Assembly (NCBI GenBank): GCA_958510875.1
Contig: OY294067.1
Coordinates: 151,354,962-151,418,961 of the forward strand
Reading direction: 5' to 3'
Source: Endomychus coccineus
Lineage: Eukaryota > Arthropoda > Insecta > Coleoptera > Endomychidae
DNA length: 64,000 bases
Shown here one piece after another: positions 35,613-50,043 of this stretch; the first letter of the stretch is position 1; every line of letters starts with the position of its first letter. The notes beneath the pieces are model-generated. The model saw only the letters and a list, made by a program, of their open reading frames with translations. It did no database searches and was not told the origin of the DNA. A program made the position numbers and the translations under genes.

Positions 35613-36452
35613 GCTGACATATATTGTAAACTACTCACTGGGAACAGTATCACCTTCCATATGGCCTGACAGTACAAAAAAAAAGTCAGGATGGACTATA
35701 TCCGGAATTACGAAAATAGACTGTATCGATGAGTGCACTATAGATGACGTTACAAGATTTCCCCATTATTCAATTATGGGACCTTGATGTGATTGCCATT
35801 CGTGATGAGATGGCTGTTGAGACTGCCAAGGAGCTGGAAGAGGAAGGTAAACAGAAGTTCTTCCGAGGACTCAGTCGGAATGATGATGATAGGTATGTAG
35901 TGTCTCTTCCATGAGAGAGAGGTAGCCATCAAGAGACTACTGTCAGCTACCAGAAGGTTGAAAGAAATCAGTTCATATGAGTTTTAATCAGAACTTTTCG
36001 GTGATTGGATTGCTCAGAGATTTATCGAGGAAGTACCCCTAATAAATGAGTTAAATAAAAAATCCATTGTGTCCTTCATCGAGCTGTCGTTAAGCTAAGT
36101 AGTGCCACTACCTCTGTTCGACTTTTTTTTGATGGATCATACAAAATTCTTCATAGAATGACTGTTTGAAGGAAGGGTTGTTATATACAGACGATTCCTG
36201 ATATATTACTTCAATTTCGAGAAGAGAGTATTGGTTTCATCTCAGATATTAGAAAAGCTTTTCAGAGGATCGAAGTTAGAGAAGAGGATGTATGGGATTC
36301 CTTTGGTACTAGGAATAATATGGGACAAAGTGAATGATGAATTGTATGTGGACACAGAGGGGATATTGATTATTTCCAGCAGTCGTGACCAAGAGAGTTC
36401 TTTTGTCTGCAGCTCTGAAAGGAAAACATTGAAATTAAAAATGTTCCCTTAA
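35613..36452 (+). pseudogene. BEL/Pao pol remnant (reverse transcriptase largely deleted), unit A
   Basis: GWTISGITKIDCID near 35689, a stretch like DVIAIRDEMAVETAKELEEE, DDDRYVVSLP, then IQTIPDLLLQFREESIGF near 36190, and LGIIWDKVNDELYVD near 36309. These are the conserved stations between protease and RNase H in Pao polyproteins, with the catalytic reverse-transcriptase core missing. Many stops. Confidence 0.65.
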
Positions 36453-36539
36453 TGTTTTGGTCCGATTCTACTATAGCGTTGGCCTTGATTCAAAGGAATA
36501 AGGAAGAAGTGTTGGTGGAAATATCCACTTGTGCAGTTT

Positions 36540-37290
36540 TAGAGCTGTTCGGTTGGAAGTCCTAACTGCGCTGAAGTTTCCTTCATTGATGCTCTAAGGA
36601 AATTCATTAGGATGAATGGTCGCCCGAGAGTTATCTTCAGTGATAACGGAACTGATTTCCAAGGACCAGACAATTTGTTTAGATCATTACACTGGAATGC
36701 CATCTAGAAGTGGAACATTTGGAACCTATTTAATGGAAGTTCGATGTGACAGGAGCCCCGGTGGTTGGGAGGTTTTTATGAACGTCTCATTCGTGTGATG
36801 GAAGAGCTCATAAAAAGGACCAGAGGCAGTTCAACATTGAGTCAAAGGGAACTTGATGATACCATTTTGATCATAGAGGAAGTAATGAATGGAAGACCAC
36901 TTACGTATGTCTCCGTAGTTGGAGGTGAATCGGAACCACTACCTCCTTCACTATATATGAAAAATCCAGCAGTATTGAAAGTTCCTGAAGGATGCGATAC
37001 GGATGGAGATAAAATAAGATTCCGTTGGAAAAAATGTCTCAGTACATTGAAAATAGAACTCCATCAACGCTTCCGAACTGAATATTTGGCCCACCTAGTC
37101 AATCGAGTTATTACTAAGAGTAGGAGAGCTAGTTATTCTTGAATTGGGAGATAACGATATTTGGGCCACTTAGAAGAATTATGAGGCTAATACCGAGAAA
37201 GGTTGGAATAGTTCCAGTTGTGGAAGTTAAAATGGAAAGGAAAGTTGTGAAGAAGCGTGTACAACGTTTGTACCACAACAACTTGATTTG
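36540..37290 (+). pseudogene. BEL/Pao integrase remnant, unit A
   Basis: GRPRVIFSDNGTDF appears in a short frame near 36618, then GGFYERLIRVMEELIKR near 36766, opening the 125-codon frame to 37142, which ends at a frameshift. It lacks the DKPSRIL segment kept in unit B. Inactive. Confidence 0.72.
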
Positions 37291-39799
37291 AAAAATGAAC
37301 CTGCTTTGGAACAGAAGAGAAAATCGAATGGAAATGTGTTATGTCTATATTTCATTTGTGGGGTGATGTGAAAAATATCAATGTCAAAGGTTTTCTCATT
37401 TGTAATTGGAATAATAAAAAAATTTAGATCTCAGTATAATTTCCCATATGCTCTTATTCAACATTTTTCAATCCCTTTTGTATATTGACTTTGGAAAGTG
37501 TAGTAAACTGACCTAACTTAGAACAAACAAAACCAACATAAAATTATAATATCTGTTTTCTGTAACAAATATTAAAACGCAACATTATCATTATTGGCGG
37601 TTTGGAATAAGGGGAATTGGGAAAACTGTAATGTTTTCCTGAAAATATAGTAGTAATAGTACCTATTATTCAAATTATAGTAATTGAAATTCCAGTAGTG
37701 TAATGAATAATAAAAACATATATAATAAATTAACGAATACTTTGTAATATTTTGAGCTTTGAGAAACAGAAATCCGCCTTAGCATTGACCCCTAATTTCC
37801 CGTTACCCAGGGGTACATGAAGTATTTTTCAGAGGATTGTCTTGTATACCTTTTAATACATTTGATTATTTGCCTAAGTGCTGTTTGAGCAAGTGAAGAC
37901 AGTAATAAGTAGGTACTTTATGTTTCTATTTTGAATAATTACATGCACTTAGGTCATCTTCAGACGGTAAATTTGTATACGATTGAAACACATACCTAAC
38001 TTCACAAATATACTTATCGGTGGGTAGGATTACTGTGGTCGGTCATTCATGAACTTAGAAGATTATTACTAGAGGATTATATGGTGGTTTTTCACGTTCT
38101 AATAATGACGAATTGGTATCAACAGCGGAGGATAGAATCTAATCAAAACAATAAATCAGGAAATGAATATTACGTAAATATATTACGTAGCTTAGAATAA
38201 TGGTGAATAGATTAGGTGTCTTTGCTCATTATGACTAAGGGTATGGTTTTTGTTTTTGTATATTTCCAAAGATTCTAGCAAGTTCATTTTCTAATCTTCA
38301 GAAATTTACAGATGCAAAAACAATACCCTACTTCATAATGATCAAACAGACCTAATTTACCCACTATTATTTGTAGGTATTGTATTTATTCCACGAATTA
38401 TTGTTATAATTAGCTCATATATAGCCAACCTAAACTAACCCAACCTAATTTATCCACTATTATTTGTAGGTATTGTATTTATTCCACGAATTATTGATCT
38501 TAGTAGCTTATATGCTCCGCTGTTGATAGCAGTTCATCCTAATAGGATGTAAAAACACAACATATAATCCTATAGTAATAATCCTCCACTTTAATGAATG
38601 ATTGACCACAGTAATTCTCATTACTACCTACCGATGAGTATATATTTGTAGTTGTAGTTATTATTATATATTATATCCCAACATCCAATTACCGAATAGG
38701 ATAAACCATTACCTACTCATAATAATCCTAATATTGGTATGGTAGTATAATGAAGTAATCGGAAACTTGATAAAAGGAATAATCGAAATCTGAGAATTGA
38801 GGGATATTATAAAATATGTTTCAATAAGATCTAAGAAATTCCCGATCCCTCTAAAATTATACCTAATTTTTACAGGTTTCAGTTTAATGAAATGTGAAAT
38901 ATTCGGTCTAGCAGATGTTGGAATATCTAAACTCTATATTTGTAATTTGTATAAATTGGAAAAAGTTCCAATTAAATATTCAAGTTGGTCCTTAATATCA
39001 TATTCTCTTGGAAATCTTAAATTCACTGTGTTATGGCATACTGAAAATTCTTCAATTTTTTTATGCACGTTATCTATAAATGCAGTATACCAATCAAGTA
39101 TCACATCTGTGAATCTGTGGTTATTTAAAATTTAAGTAGATATGCAAAGACAACTATAAATTAATATATTCTGTAAATTTCTTCATTCCAGTTGAAGTAT
39201 TAACATTTTTCCTGTATTTTTTCATAGATTTATATGTATCTAATGTGAAAATAGACGAAACCATTTTACATTCTGACCATCTGTTATGAATTTGAACAAT
39301 GACATTTATTGTTATTGACAGTATGAAAGTAGGTAGTAAAATACGAAACGAATACATCCCATCTCCGACAAGGTATATCAGGTACACGGTCGGTAGTTCG
39401 GTTTGGCAAGTAACTGAAATTGCCGAATATATTTTTCAACGAGTATTCATTACTTCGATTCTTATAGATAGAGTAACGAGTACCCGAATAAAGAATAGTT
39501 ACTTACTTACTTATCTGACAAAACTACGTCGTAAAAAGAACTTATTAAGAAAGCGAATTTCAGAAACTGGTAAGATAAAAAGACGGTGGGTAGATTTATG
39601 CATTTAATTGAAGAAATATCCAAATATGCATTGTAATCCCTGAATCTGTAATGTTGAGTAACTGGTGATACAATATAAATTTCAATTTGCTTTCACAATA
39701 TCCAGAATTATAATTGTTTTTGGGTATATATCTGTATTTTCGAATGATCTTGAATATCAAAACATTCAGTAAGAAACATTCATTTCGCAGATAGAACTC

Positions 39800-39800
<1 letters not shown>

Positions 39801-39826
<26 letters not shown>
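39801..39826. repeat. (GA)n microsatellite, unit A only
   Basis: A GA tract after ACTC; unit B has only GTCGAAATGCGGAG at the same place. Confidence 0.9.
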
Positions 39827-39830
<4 letters not shown>

Positions 39831-42800
39831 AATGCAGTTACAGAAAATGTATATCAAACAAAGCGAAAAGCAATGCAAAACTTTAAAATGAAACAAATGC
39901 GGACAAAAAGAAACCAGACATTGAAAAATAAATTTGAAAAATGGAAAAGGAAAACAAGAAAGTATTACTGGGGCCGTCAAAAATTGTTGAACAATGATCA
40001 GTTTTAACAACATCACCTCGAGAATGGTCAAATAATACTATAATAAATCCTTGCGCTTGTGAAGGAGTTGGATACTCGGAGTTGTAGATCCAAAAATTAC
40101 CTCTGCCATCGGCAAGAACTGTAACGGAAAATTGGAAGTATTCCATTTAGAGGACAATTATTTCAGGAAAAGATACAGCATACAGCATTTCTCTACTGTC
40201 TCTGCGAATTATCTTGTTAACAGTACCTAGAAGTAAACTCAAATTCACATTTAAAAGCAGCTAGTGTTTCTCAGTTGAATGCTTTTTCTTTAGCTTAACT
40301 GTATGTATCTGTAAACTGTAACTTTTCGAAATTCCTGATGATGAATAAAATTGATTTCAATTTCTTTTTATTCAGTTTAATTTGGAACACTTGCAGGGTA
40401 GACGAAACACAAGGAAGAGATTTATGTCACTTCATTTTTTCTTTTGTTACTTGTATCGTTTTTGCCAAACATTTCATAAACCCTATCTCGTTTGCTTCTT
40501 TATCAATATATTCTCGACTTTTTGAATTAAGGAGATAGAAATGCATATCCTTGACACAGTTTAATTTGGTCATGCATACCATGATACAATAATACTTCAA
40601 TATCATAAACATCAAACAGTGTTCCTCATACATAATACGTGCACCTTGACATAATGAATGCTTTGTTTGAGGTAGGCACTTCTCACTTTTCCAAATACAA
40701 AATGCTTTTTCAGGTTATATAGATTAGATATCTCAACATTTGTAAAGAACAGCATAACATCTTTTGATTTTCAGAATATAATACCCATCACGGTGAATAT
40801 TTACAACATACAAAGCATAGAGTAGGATTTTTGTCTACTATCACTTACTTACGTTAACATTTTCCTAAGCAATAATTTTTCTGAAAATATAATAATATAT
40901 AAGAACCAAACAAGTTTCTCAGCTGAATAGAAGATGTCCCATATCAAATGATTCATATCTGCTGAAGGAATTTCCAAATACTCAGTTTCAATTCAATTAT
41001 TATTATAGCATAATTATATAGGTGCAACTTCTCTTCTATGTTTTATCCATTTTCTAGTAATGTTAATTTGAATTCAATAAACTCAATAATTTCATACATT
41101 TAATGCAATCTGGCATTTTAATAAGAACATTGTAAATCATGGTTTATGAATATTTCAAATAAAACTAGCTTGCATTCAATAATAAACAAAGATCAGTATA
41201 CAAAACTTATTTGAATGAATAACGAACTTCCGCGTTTCGAATCGTTCGATGATTGGCGACGCCATTTTTTAGTTCAGCGACCTGGTCTTTAAGAGTCTTT
41301 TAAGATCTGAATATTAAGATATTTTTTCTTCGTTGCTCCGATTTTCTCTCTATTGTTTGTTGAAAACTTTTTTGAAGCAAACCTTGGCTTAAATTGAAGG
41401 GTATGCGTGAATCTAACTACCAAGAAAAGGTCCTACAAAATTCGTTAGATAGTTTAATAGGAAGGTCAGTACATCGTCGCGAGACGAACGATACAGCGTA
41501 TTATATTATGGAAACGCATGCGTGGTCGGAGGGATTTATTCAAAATTCGAGAAGGAGAACCAGAGTTTTTCTTTCTTAACCGCCATACATTAGAAATGTA
41601 TGTGCAGGTACATTTCTTTTGAGCCTGTCATAGCAAAGAAGGGGAATAATAATATGAACACTCCATATTCATTACGTGAATCTTATAATCTGTAAACAGT
41701 TTTTCATGAGCTCACAGTGGTACCTTTTTACGAGAGATTGTATGTCCACTCTGCGCTAATATACAACCCTCACTCTCAAAATCTCGTCAGATAAAAATGT
41801 TACTCGACACAATCATGCAGTTTAATGTTCTTGAATGAAGTGTTGAAGTTGTCATCACAACCGTAAATTTTGGAAAAACGCGATTTACTAATATTTTTCT
41901 TGAGAATCGATGAAAGAGCGAAAATTCCGTTTCCCCAAAATTTACGGTTCTAATGACAAAATTTAACCATTCGTCCAAAATATTCTATTTGTTCGTAAGA
42001 CCTTTTCTTGATGGTTGAATAAATACTTCAAATGGATAATTTTTGGGCAAAACCTGAAGTAAAAGTAATTAAGACTTTAATATGTTAATAAATAATAGCA
42101 AATCAACGGTTGAGGATGAAAGGTCGTAATTGTTCTCAAAATACGCGTTTTATGTATACCTTCAATTTGATTTGAGTTTTTTTTTATCTACATTACGCCG
42201 TTCCTTAATATAAGCAACAAATTTAGCAATAAATCATTGCTTAACTTAAGCAAGGGAGCTCGCTGTTCTGAAAAAGTGTATTCAAATTTTCATAATCAGC
42301 GCATGTTTTTACATTGTAATTGACCATAATCTCGTAGCGGTCCTGAAAAAACTATTTCAAAAGTTATTCCGACTGGCCAATGATTAAATGTATATTAATC
42401 AATGGTATAGGTTAGTCATCTTCACATACTTATAATTTAATGTTGCACACATGTGTTATCAAAGTATGTGTCGATCTCGGAGGTAGTAATATTAATATCT
42501 CCGTCGAACGTGGAGATAGTAGTAGTAATATCCCGGTCGAACGTGGAGGTAGACACTTCCTTATAACAATGGTGATACTTTTGGCTAGCTATTTCTTTCG
42601 AGCTCTATACCAAAGGGACGTGTATCATAAAAATCAGAAAGATTGAATGATTATTTTACTACTGCAGCGTTGTTGGTTGTGTTCATCAGGTATTGCGCAG
42701 TAGAAAATCATTTTAAATTGAGCTAATAGTAATAAAACACTAGTAGGTGTACCTAGTTCCGGTTACCAAAGTTATCTGCACCCAATTTGACAACTTTATA

Positions 42801-43859
42801 TTTACGTCGTTTTGTTGAATTTGTTATGGGAATGAAAACGCAGAATAGCACAAAACTTTCTATAACATATCTGAACCTCAGGGATTTTTTCCAGTCGAAA
42901 ATTAATTGATATTTAAATTTTATTATAATATGAGTAATACAAAAGATCCAAGTATAGGAATAAAATAGTAGTGATTTAGAACTAATATTTATATTCGATC
43001 ATTTTATATCACAGGCAGTAATATACTTGCTTTGTTTTGTACATACACATATATATAAGCATTAGAACATTAATGGTTCTAATACTGTGCATTTATTTGA
43101 ATTTATTTTAACTCTGTTAATTATCATCTACTGTCACTGTATACACCTATTATTATGTAAATAAACAGGATAGAATCTTAAAATTTGAGGTTTCTTAGTT
43201 TCTGAAACATAAATGTTTTCTTGCTAAGAATATCCGGACATTTTTGTCCAGAGCTGGAAAAAAAACTGCAATATTTGCATACTTTTCGTGAACATTGTGA
43301 TTATTGTTGGTCTCATTTCGATGCGGAATATAATTACGATACGTGTCGCTAATGGCGAAAGATTTCCTTTTGTGTTCTTCACATACGTCTAACGATTTCA
43401 CTAAATAATGATTTTCAACAATTTTTGTGTTATTTATGTTTTCATTTTCATATCAAAATCAACGTAAATATAACGTTTTCAAATGAAGTGACAGATGACT
43501 TTGGTAATCGAATGTCGCCTAAGTATACATATTATTTTCGTGCCTTACTAAAACTAGTTCTCGTTTCTCCTAATCAACCGGGAACCATAGATATTCTCTC
43601 GTTTACGTCTGATGTCGGAAATAATTGAAATCTTCACAATTTAAATCGCAGGATAGGTACAAATGCCTCGGAGTTCTAACGAAAAGCTGTCAATTCTCAG
43701 TGGGTAGAATCGATTTAAATGGAGCAAAAAATTGTGAGAACTTTTGAAGTGAAAACTCCTTTAGGCGCGTTGGGCTATTTCAGATGAGGGGTAAAACCAT
43801 GAGTCTGTCACGTTCCGTCACGCTGTAGCTATATGTATTAGGTATTAAGTATACTGCTG

Positions 43860-44060
43860 CGTGCGCAACTGCGGCCATGCGGGACTCGGGTCAGGCGTCA
43901 GGCAGTCTCTCTATACGCTTACAGACGTGTGCATATCTGAGACGGTGTTGGTGAGCCTGCCTTTGTGAGCCAGTGCTCTCGATTATACGTATACATATAC
44001 ACTGCGTATACACACTAAACACTGTATAAATCTACAACAGCACGCATATACTCGACGTTA
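43860..44060 (+). promoter_or_regulatory. CpG-bearing, TATA-like conserved segment, unit A
   Basis: A locally GC-richer block (GCGTGCGCAACTGCGGCCATG, CGGGACTCGGGTCAGG) followed by CTGTATAAATC near 44020 and CAGCACGCATATACTCGACG. The whole is well kept in unit B (56890-57085), including TATAAA. It could be a duplicated promoter and first exon; no coding exon follows that I can show. Confidence 0.3.
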
Positions 44061-44462
44061 TTCATTTACTAAATCCTCCGTCCTCGTGCACAGGAAAGTT
44101 ATGTTTTTATTGAATTTATTAATTGTACATTGTGTACTTAGTATCGTATCTACGTGCAAGGTTTTAAATATTGTGAATATAATTCTTGTTTATTATTAAA
44201 TATGAAAATCTATTTAATTGTTGATTGAAATGCTGACAGTTGTGAAAACTGAATAAAAACTAATTATATTAATTTTCATTTAAAAATAATAAAATTGTAA
44301 TTTCGAATGCTACAATAATTCAAAGATGACATAAAATAAACTGATTACTTCTCAATGACAGTTTACACTTCTGACAGCAGTGCTCGGTGACTGCTAGTTT
44401 TTTTTATTTTTTTTTTCGTCTTTTCCTTTTTAGAGTATTCCAATGAACAATTTGTTTCAAAT

Positions 44463-44520
44463 ATTTTATATACCGGGTGGTCCAATAATGCGTTCAAGTA
44501 TAATATCTCAGTAATTATAC
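44463..44520 (+). repeat. Repeat start ATACCGGGTGGTCC, unit A
   Basis: The phrase ACCGGGTGGTCCAA begins a segment resembling widespread arthropod repeats of the GGGTG type. It is matched at 57525 in unit B. Confidence 0.35.
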
Positions 44521-45523
44521 GAATTACAAGAAGATATTGAATACAACATTTGTAGGAACTGTAGAGAGCTACAAACTAAAATTACTCGTGAATATAGAAA
44601 AAGTATATCCAGTAGCTTGTGATAAATTCTCATTGCTAACAAACAGTGTTTTTGTCACTTGCTACTAACAAATAAAACATGTCAGTCAAATTAATATTCC
44701 GGAGAGATGACAAAACGACTTATCTATTTCACAAGGCTAATCCCAATTTTAAAATTATCTTTAGATTTTGCAAATGAGTTGATCGTATAAAGACATTCAA
44801 AAAAGATACAGGGCGTGAAATGTACCACCTATTTTTTGGAAAAGTAAATAATTCTTGAACGACTATAAAAAAAATCCTATATTGGGCAAATGGCCAAAAA
44901 GAGGATAATCTAAAATTGGAACAACATTATACACGGTGTTTCATTGATAAAAGGTAAGTTTGATTTGTGAAGAACTAATGCGGCATCCTGTATATTCATA
45001 AATAATTTCAGTTTGTAGGACTCTGCAGTCCCTGCAATTTTTGTACTTTATACTTTTTTGTAACTCGTATGATAACTGAAATATTGTCCTTGAACACATT
45101 CTTGGACGATGCTGTATAATATACAAGAAGTATAATATTATTATACTTTTTTCAAATTCAGGACTCCAAGCTTCTAACTTTTGTTAATGCCTTTGCAAAT
45201 ATTCAAGGGTTAAAACTAGAACATAGAGATTAACAGAAATAAGGTAGGTTATGAAAACGATTTGACTGATATTCCTGACGAAAGGCTTCAATATATTCCT
45301 TGCTCAAACGATATACTTCTGAATAAAATCCGGGGTTTCATTGTGCTCGTTATTGAATATGTATGAATTTCCGGGCAGGCAGGGATTCATAATGCTCTCT
45401 GCGAATGAATTTTCTGAAGGTTTCATATTGCCCAATGAACATAAGTGTTCATATACTCCCTTTGGAGCCGGCTTCAAACTGTGACCTTTACTATATCAAG
45501 AAAGGCTTCAAACGAAGCTTTAC

Positions 45524-45633
<110 letters not shown>

Positions 45634-46621
45634 CGAATGAGTCTTTTGAGACCGTATAAGTATAAATATACTTTTAGTAATAATGCTACCTATGAGACCA
45701 CTCCGGGTATTTGAGTATATGATTTCCGGGTGTATGAATATTGTATCATTCAAGTCCTCAACGATACAATAGGCATTACAAATGAAGCCTCTGTGTATGT
45801 ATGCACTAAATCTGCTAACCATAGAGACGAAATTTGAGAGGACGATACTGTGTATTATAATGACTTAAAAATATTTACATCACCTACGACGGGAGTAATA
45901 GGAAATATCTAAGTACATACTTGTGGTTATAGAGTTATTGATTTATTCGTTCTTTTTTTAATTTACTATTGCTCGCGCGATGCAGGCTTCATGTATGTCA
46001 CATCTTGAAATTAGGAACCATAATAGCCGCGTTAAAGAGTCGGAATTATCTAGTACGAATTCACTGCATTCAATCTTTTTCAAATGGAACACCAGGCATC
46101 CTGTGAATTTAAAAATCTTCAATAGCAATAAGATTATCAATACCTTCTTTCTATTTCTTTCCAGATGTTCAATTAGGAAATTTTCTGGATAACAAAACTA
46201 GACAAATATATTTTTTGAAAACAAATTCGTTAGGTTTTCTCAAAGGCGTGCCTGAATAAATTTAGTTACTTATTGAATTTGTCTGAATAAAAGTGAATCA
46301 TAGTTCAATAAAATTCGGCGATTCGCCTAGCTCATTAATAAACGCGCGCATGTTATTTGGGAGGCACCCTTTCCAAAGTGGTACCGCGGAATGCTTGCCA
46401 AACAAATCAACTGGACCTTCTAAATTTTATATCCCAAAGATTTAATAATTAAGAAAGTGAATGAATATTTATTCTTATTGGCTTTTGGCAGATAACAACG
46501 ATGAGGTACTTCTAGTCTAGATCGATCAGTAACATTAGAAGCCACAGTCAACTCCAGACAAGTCCCTTCATTGACAAAATTATAAAGATAAGGAATAATA
46601 TATACGTCTCTCTCTTACAAA

Positions 46622-47535
46622 ATGTCGTCTATAATGAATCAAACCGTAGGTGGAGGCACGGATGTAAATTTAGACTACTTTAACATATTTGTGGAAAATG
46701 TCAATGTTATGTCAAAGGTGATATTCACGTTTGATGCTCATGATGAACGTCTGAAATTGAGAACGTAGGCCTATTCGAAATGGTGCCAAAAAGTATGTAG
46801 CCGAGCTGGAAGGTCTGTGCAGTTGCAGTAGAATACCCGTAGATAAAGGTAGGATGATCTTGATCATAAGGGTATTGATGAAGATACAGGATAAAGTTAA
46901 TGAGCTAGATAATGAAATTTTAGAACAAATGGCGCACGACTACCCTCCAGAGGCTCAGCAAAATCAAGAATCTGAACAGATTCAGAATTTACAACTGAAA
47001 ATTGATGAAATCCAAATGAAGACGGATAAAGTTTCAAATGCTATGAGGTCACAAGAAACTTCAATTCCTCCACCGGCATACAGTATAAGTGTTGGATATG
47101 ATAGTGGACACGGTATGAGAGGATTTCGACTACCAAAACTGGAGATGAAGAAATCCAGTGGAGACCTCAAGGATTGGCTTGGGTATTGAGCTCAAGGAAG
47201 TTACCCATTGAGTACAGAGAATTACAATGTAGTAGTTGATAGTTGAGGCTTTGAAGAATCGTTATGGAAATGAGGACCTATTTTTCAAAGTCTACATAAG
47301 GCAGATTTTGGATTTGGTGATAGCTTACTCAACCAACAAGATTCCCTTCAACAAGGTACACCTGAAGCTGCAGTCTCATTTGAGAGCTCTAAAGGATTTG
47401 AAATTGGAGAATGCAGCGACACGGTTATATCCATTAGTTGAGTCAAGTTTTTCAAAAGAGATGCAGTTACTGTGGCAGAGGGACCCTCTGATCAAGTATG
47501 ATGGTGCAAAGGATGAACCACCTAGAAATTAATTG
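46622..47535 (+). pseudogene. BEL/Pao gag remnant, unit B (more complete)
   Basis: MSSIMNQTVGGGTDVN opens a 49-codon frame. A second frame (46854-47189) carries a coiled-coil-like Gln/Glu-rich stretch and FRLPKLEMKKSSGDLKDW, the LPKL-x-FSGD-x-xxW signature of BEL/Pao gag. A third (47236-47532) carries ALKNRYGNEDLFFKVY and HLKLQSHLRALKDLKLE (DUF1759-like). Two frame breaks and stops separate them. Confidence 0.78.
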
Positions 47536-47642
47536 AATTTTTTGATTTTTAGGAAAGGAAGCACCCACTCAGTAGAGGTTGGATCTGGCTGATAGTGTGT
47601 TTGATATCTGGGGGCAAAACATAACCAACGAACTCATCGGCA

Positions 47643-48080
47643 GTGAAACAGACTTTGACGGAATGTTCAAATCATACATACTCGAGTACCGTGAAATTGC
47701 AGACATTGCTTGTCACTGTTTGTAATGGGGATAACAGGAAAATAGTCCGAGCATTTATAGACAACGGATCACAAGGATCGTACATCCGAGAGTCAACCGC
47801 TCAAGAAATGGGTAAACAATCAACAGGTCAAGAGACTGTAACACACTCACTTTTTGGAGGAGAAAAAGTTGTCATATACCACCTGAAGTACAATACAGTC
47901 CTCCAGAGTGATGGTAGTGGTTATTCATGCTCAATTACAGTGCGAGACCAAGTGAAGATCTGCAATCCGATTCCACGAGTTTCTCAATCATCAAATCAAT
48001 TGATAGCTGAAATAAATAAGAAAGGAATTCATTTTGCAAATGTGGACGTTGGGTGCCTGCCTATTGAAGTGTTAATATGA
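47643..48080 (+). pseudogene. BEL/Pao retropepsin-like domain (DUF1758), unit B
   Basis: 145 open codons matching 35175-35612 almost residue for residue, with VRAFIDNGSQGSYI and SLFGGEK. The D-N-G triad is shared with unit A, so it predates the duplication. It ends with a stop before GWT-type sequence. Confidence 0.78.
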
Positions 48081-48961
48081 GCTAACATATATTGTGAACT
48101 ACTCACAGGGGAACAGTATCACCTTCCATGTGGACTGACAGTACAAAAAAAAAGTTAGGATGAACTATATCCGGAATTAGGAAAATATACTGTATCGATG
48201 AGTGCACTATTGATGACGTTACAAGATTTCCCCATTATTCAATTATGAGACCTTGATGTGATTGCCATTCATGATGAGATGGATGTTAAGATTGCCAAGG
48301 AGCTGGAAGAGGAAGGTGAACAGAAGTTCTACCAAGGACTCAGTCGGAATGATGATGATAGGTATATAGTGTCTCTTCCACGAGAGAGAGATAGCCATCA
48401 AGAGACTACTGTCAGCTACCAGAAAGTTGGAAGAAATTCGTTCATATGAGTTTTACTCAGAACTTTTCGGTGATTAGATTGCTGAGGGATTTTTCGAGGA
48501 AGAACCCCTAATGAATGAGTTAAATAAAATCCATTGTGTCCTTCATAGAGCTGTCGTTAAGCTAAGCAGTGCCACTACTCCTGTTCGACCTTTTTTTGAT
48601 GAATCATACAAAATTCGGAAGAATTCTTCATAGAATGACTGTTTGAAGGAAGGAAGTTGTTATATACAGACGATTCCTGATCTATTACTTCAATTTCGAG
48701 AAGAGAGTATTGGTTTTATCTCAGATATTACAAAAGCTTTTCAGATGATTGAAGTTAGAGAAGATGTATGAGATTCCTTTGGTAGATGGATATTCGACAG
48801 AGAGAAATAATCGAGTACTAGGAATGATATGGGACAGAGTGAATGATGAATTGTATGTGGACATAGAGGGGATATTAATTAGTTTCAGCAGTCGTGACCA
48901 ACAGAGTTCTTTTGTCTGCAGCTCTGGAAGGAAAACATTGAAATTAAAACTGTTCCCTTAA
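48081..48961 (+). pseudogene. BEL/Pao pol remnant (reverse transcriptase largely deleted), unit B
   Basis: DVIAIHDEMDVKIAKELEEE at 48255 and DDDRYIVSLPRERDS, then IQTIPDLLLQFREESIGF with DITKAFQMIEV (RT-like DIxKAF motif) near 48720, then LGMIWDRVNDELYVD at 48819. The YxDD region is absent. Confidence 0.7.
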
Positions 48962-49028
48962 TTTTTGGTCCGATTCTACTATAGCGTTGGCCTTGATTCA
49001 AAGGAATAAGGAAGAAGTGTTGGTGTAA

Positions 49029-49850
49029 ATATCCACTTGTGCAGTTTTTATAGCTGTTCGGTTGGAAGTCCTAACTGCGCTGAGTACAGTTTCCTTCATT
49101 GATACTCTAAGGAACTTCATTAGGATGAATGGTCGCCCGAGAGTTATCTTCAGTGATAACGGAACTAATTTCCAAGGAGCAGACAATTTGTTCAGATCAT
49201 CAAATTGGAATTCCATCCAGAGAGTGGAACAATTGGAACCTATTCAATGGAAGTTCAATGTGACAGGAGCCCCGTGGTTGGGAGGTTTCTATGAACGTCT
49301 CATTCATGTGATGAAAGAGCTCATAAAAAGGACCATAGACAGTTCAACATTGAGTCAAAGGAAATTTGATGATACCATTTTGATCATAGAGGAAGTAATG
49401 AATGGAAGACCACTTACGTATGTCTCCGTAGTTGGAGGTGAATTGGAACCACTGCCTCCTTCACTATTTATGAAAAATCCAGGAGTATTGAAAGTTCCTG
49501 AAGGATGCGATACGGATGGAGATAAAATAAGATTCCGTTGGAAAAAATGTCTCAGTACATTGAAAAAAGAACTCCATCAACGCTTCCGAACTGAATATTT
49601 GGCTCACCTAGTCAATCGAGTTCATGATAAGCCTAGTCGAATATTAAGAGTAGGAGAGCTAGTTATTCTTGAATTGGGAGAGAACGATATTTGGGCCACT
49701 TAGAAGAATCATGAGGCTAATACCGAGAATGGTTGGAATAGTTCAAGTTGTGGAAGTTAAAATGGAAAGAAAAGTTGTGTAGAAGCGTGTACAACGTTTG
49801 TACCACATTAACTTGATTTGAAAAATGAACCTGCTTTGGACCAGAAGAGA
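49029..49850 (+). pseudogene. BEL/Pao integrase, longest surviving frame, unit B
   Basis: The frame is open from about 49029 (STCAVFIAVRLEVLTALS) to 49703, with GRPRVIFSDNGTNFQGA, APWLGGFYERLIHVMKEL and WKKCLSTLKKELHQRFR in the order of Pao integrases. The second catalytic Asp (SDNGTNF) and the Glu region (GGFYERL) are visible. The first Asp is not secure because the frame closes upstream. A frameshift near 49694 separates the tail, read in another frame as GPLRRIMRLIPRMVGIV and RVQRLYHINLI. The usual longer start is not ATG: codon 49062 is TTG inside the frame. Confidence 0.8.
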
Positions 49851-50043
49851 AAACCGAATGGAAATGTGTTATGTCTATATTTCATTTGTGGGGTGATGTG
49901 AAAAATATCAATGTCTAAGGTTTTCTATTTGTAATTGAAATAATAAAAAAATTTAGATTTCAGTACAATTTCCCATATGCGCTTATTCAGCATTTTTTAA
50001 TGCCTTTTGTATATTGACTTTGGAAAGTGTACGTGAACTGACT

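Noticed and set aside
39154..39387. Minus-strand frame with HNRWSECKMVSSIF, matched at 51867-52118
   Set aside because: Conserved between units, and nearby minus frames look weakly coding, but stops and frameshifts interrupt both copies and no family is recognised; not enough to call a gene.
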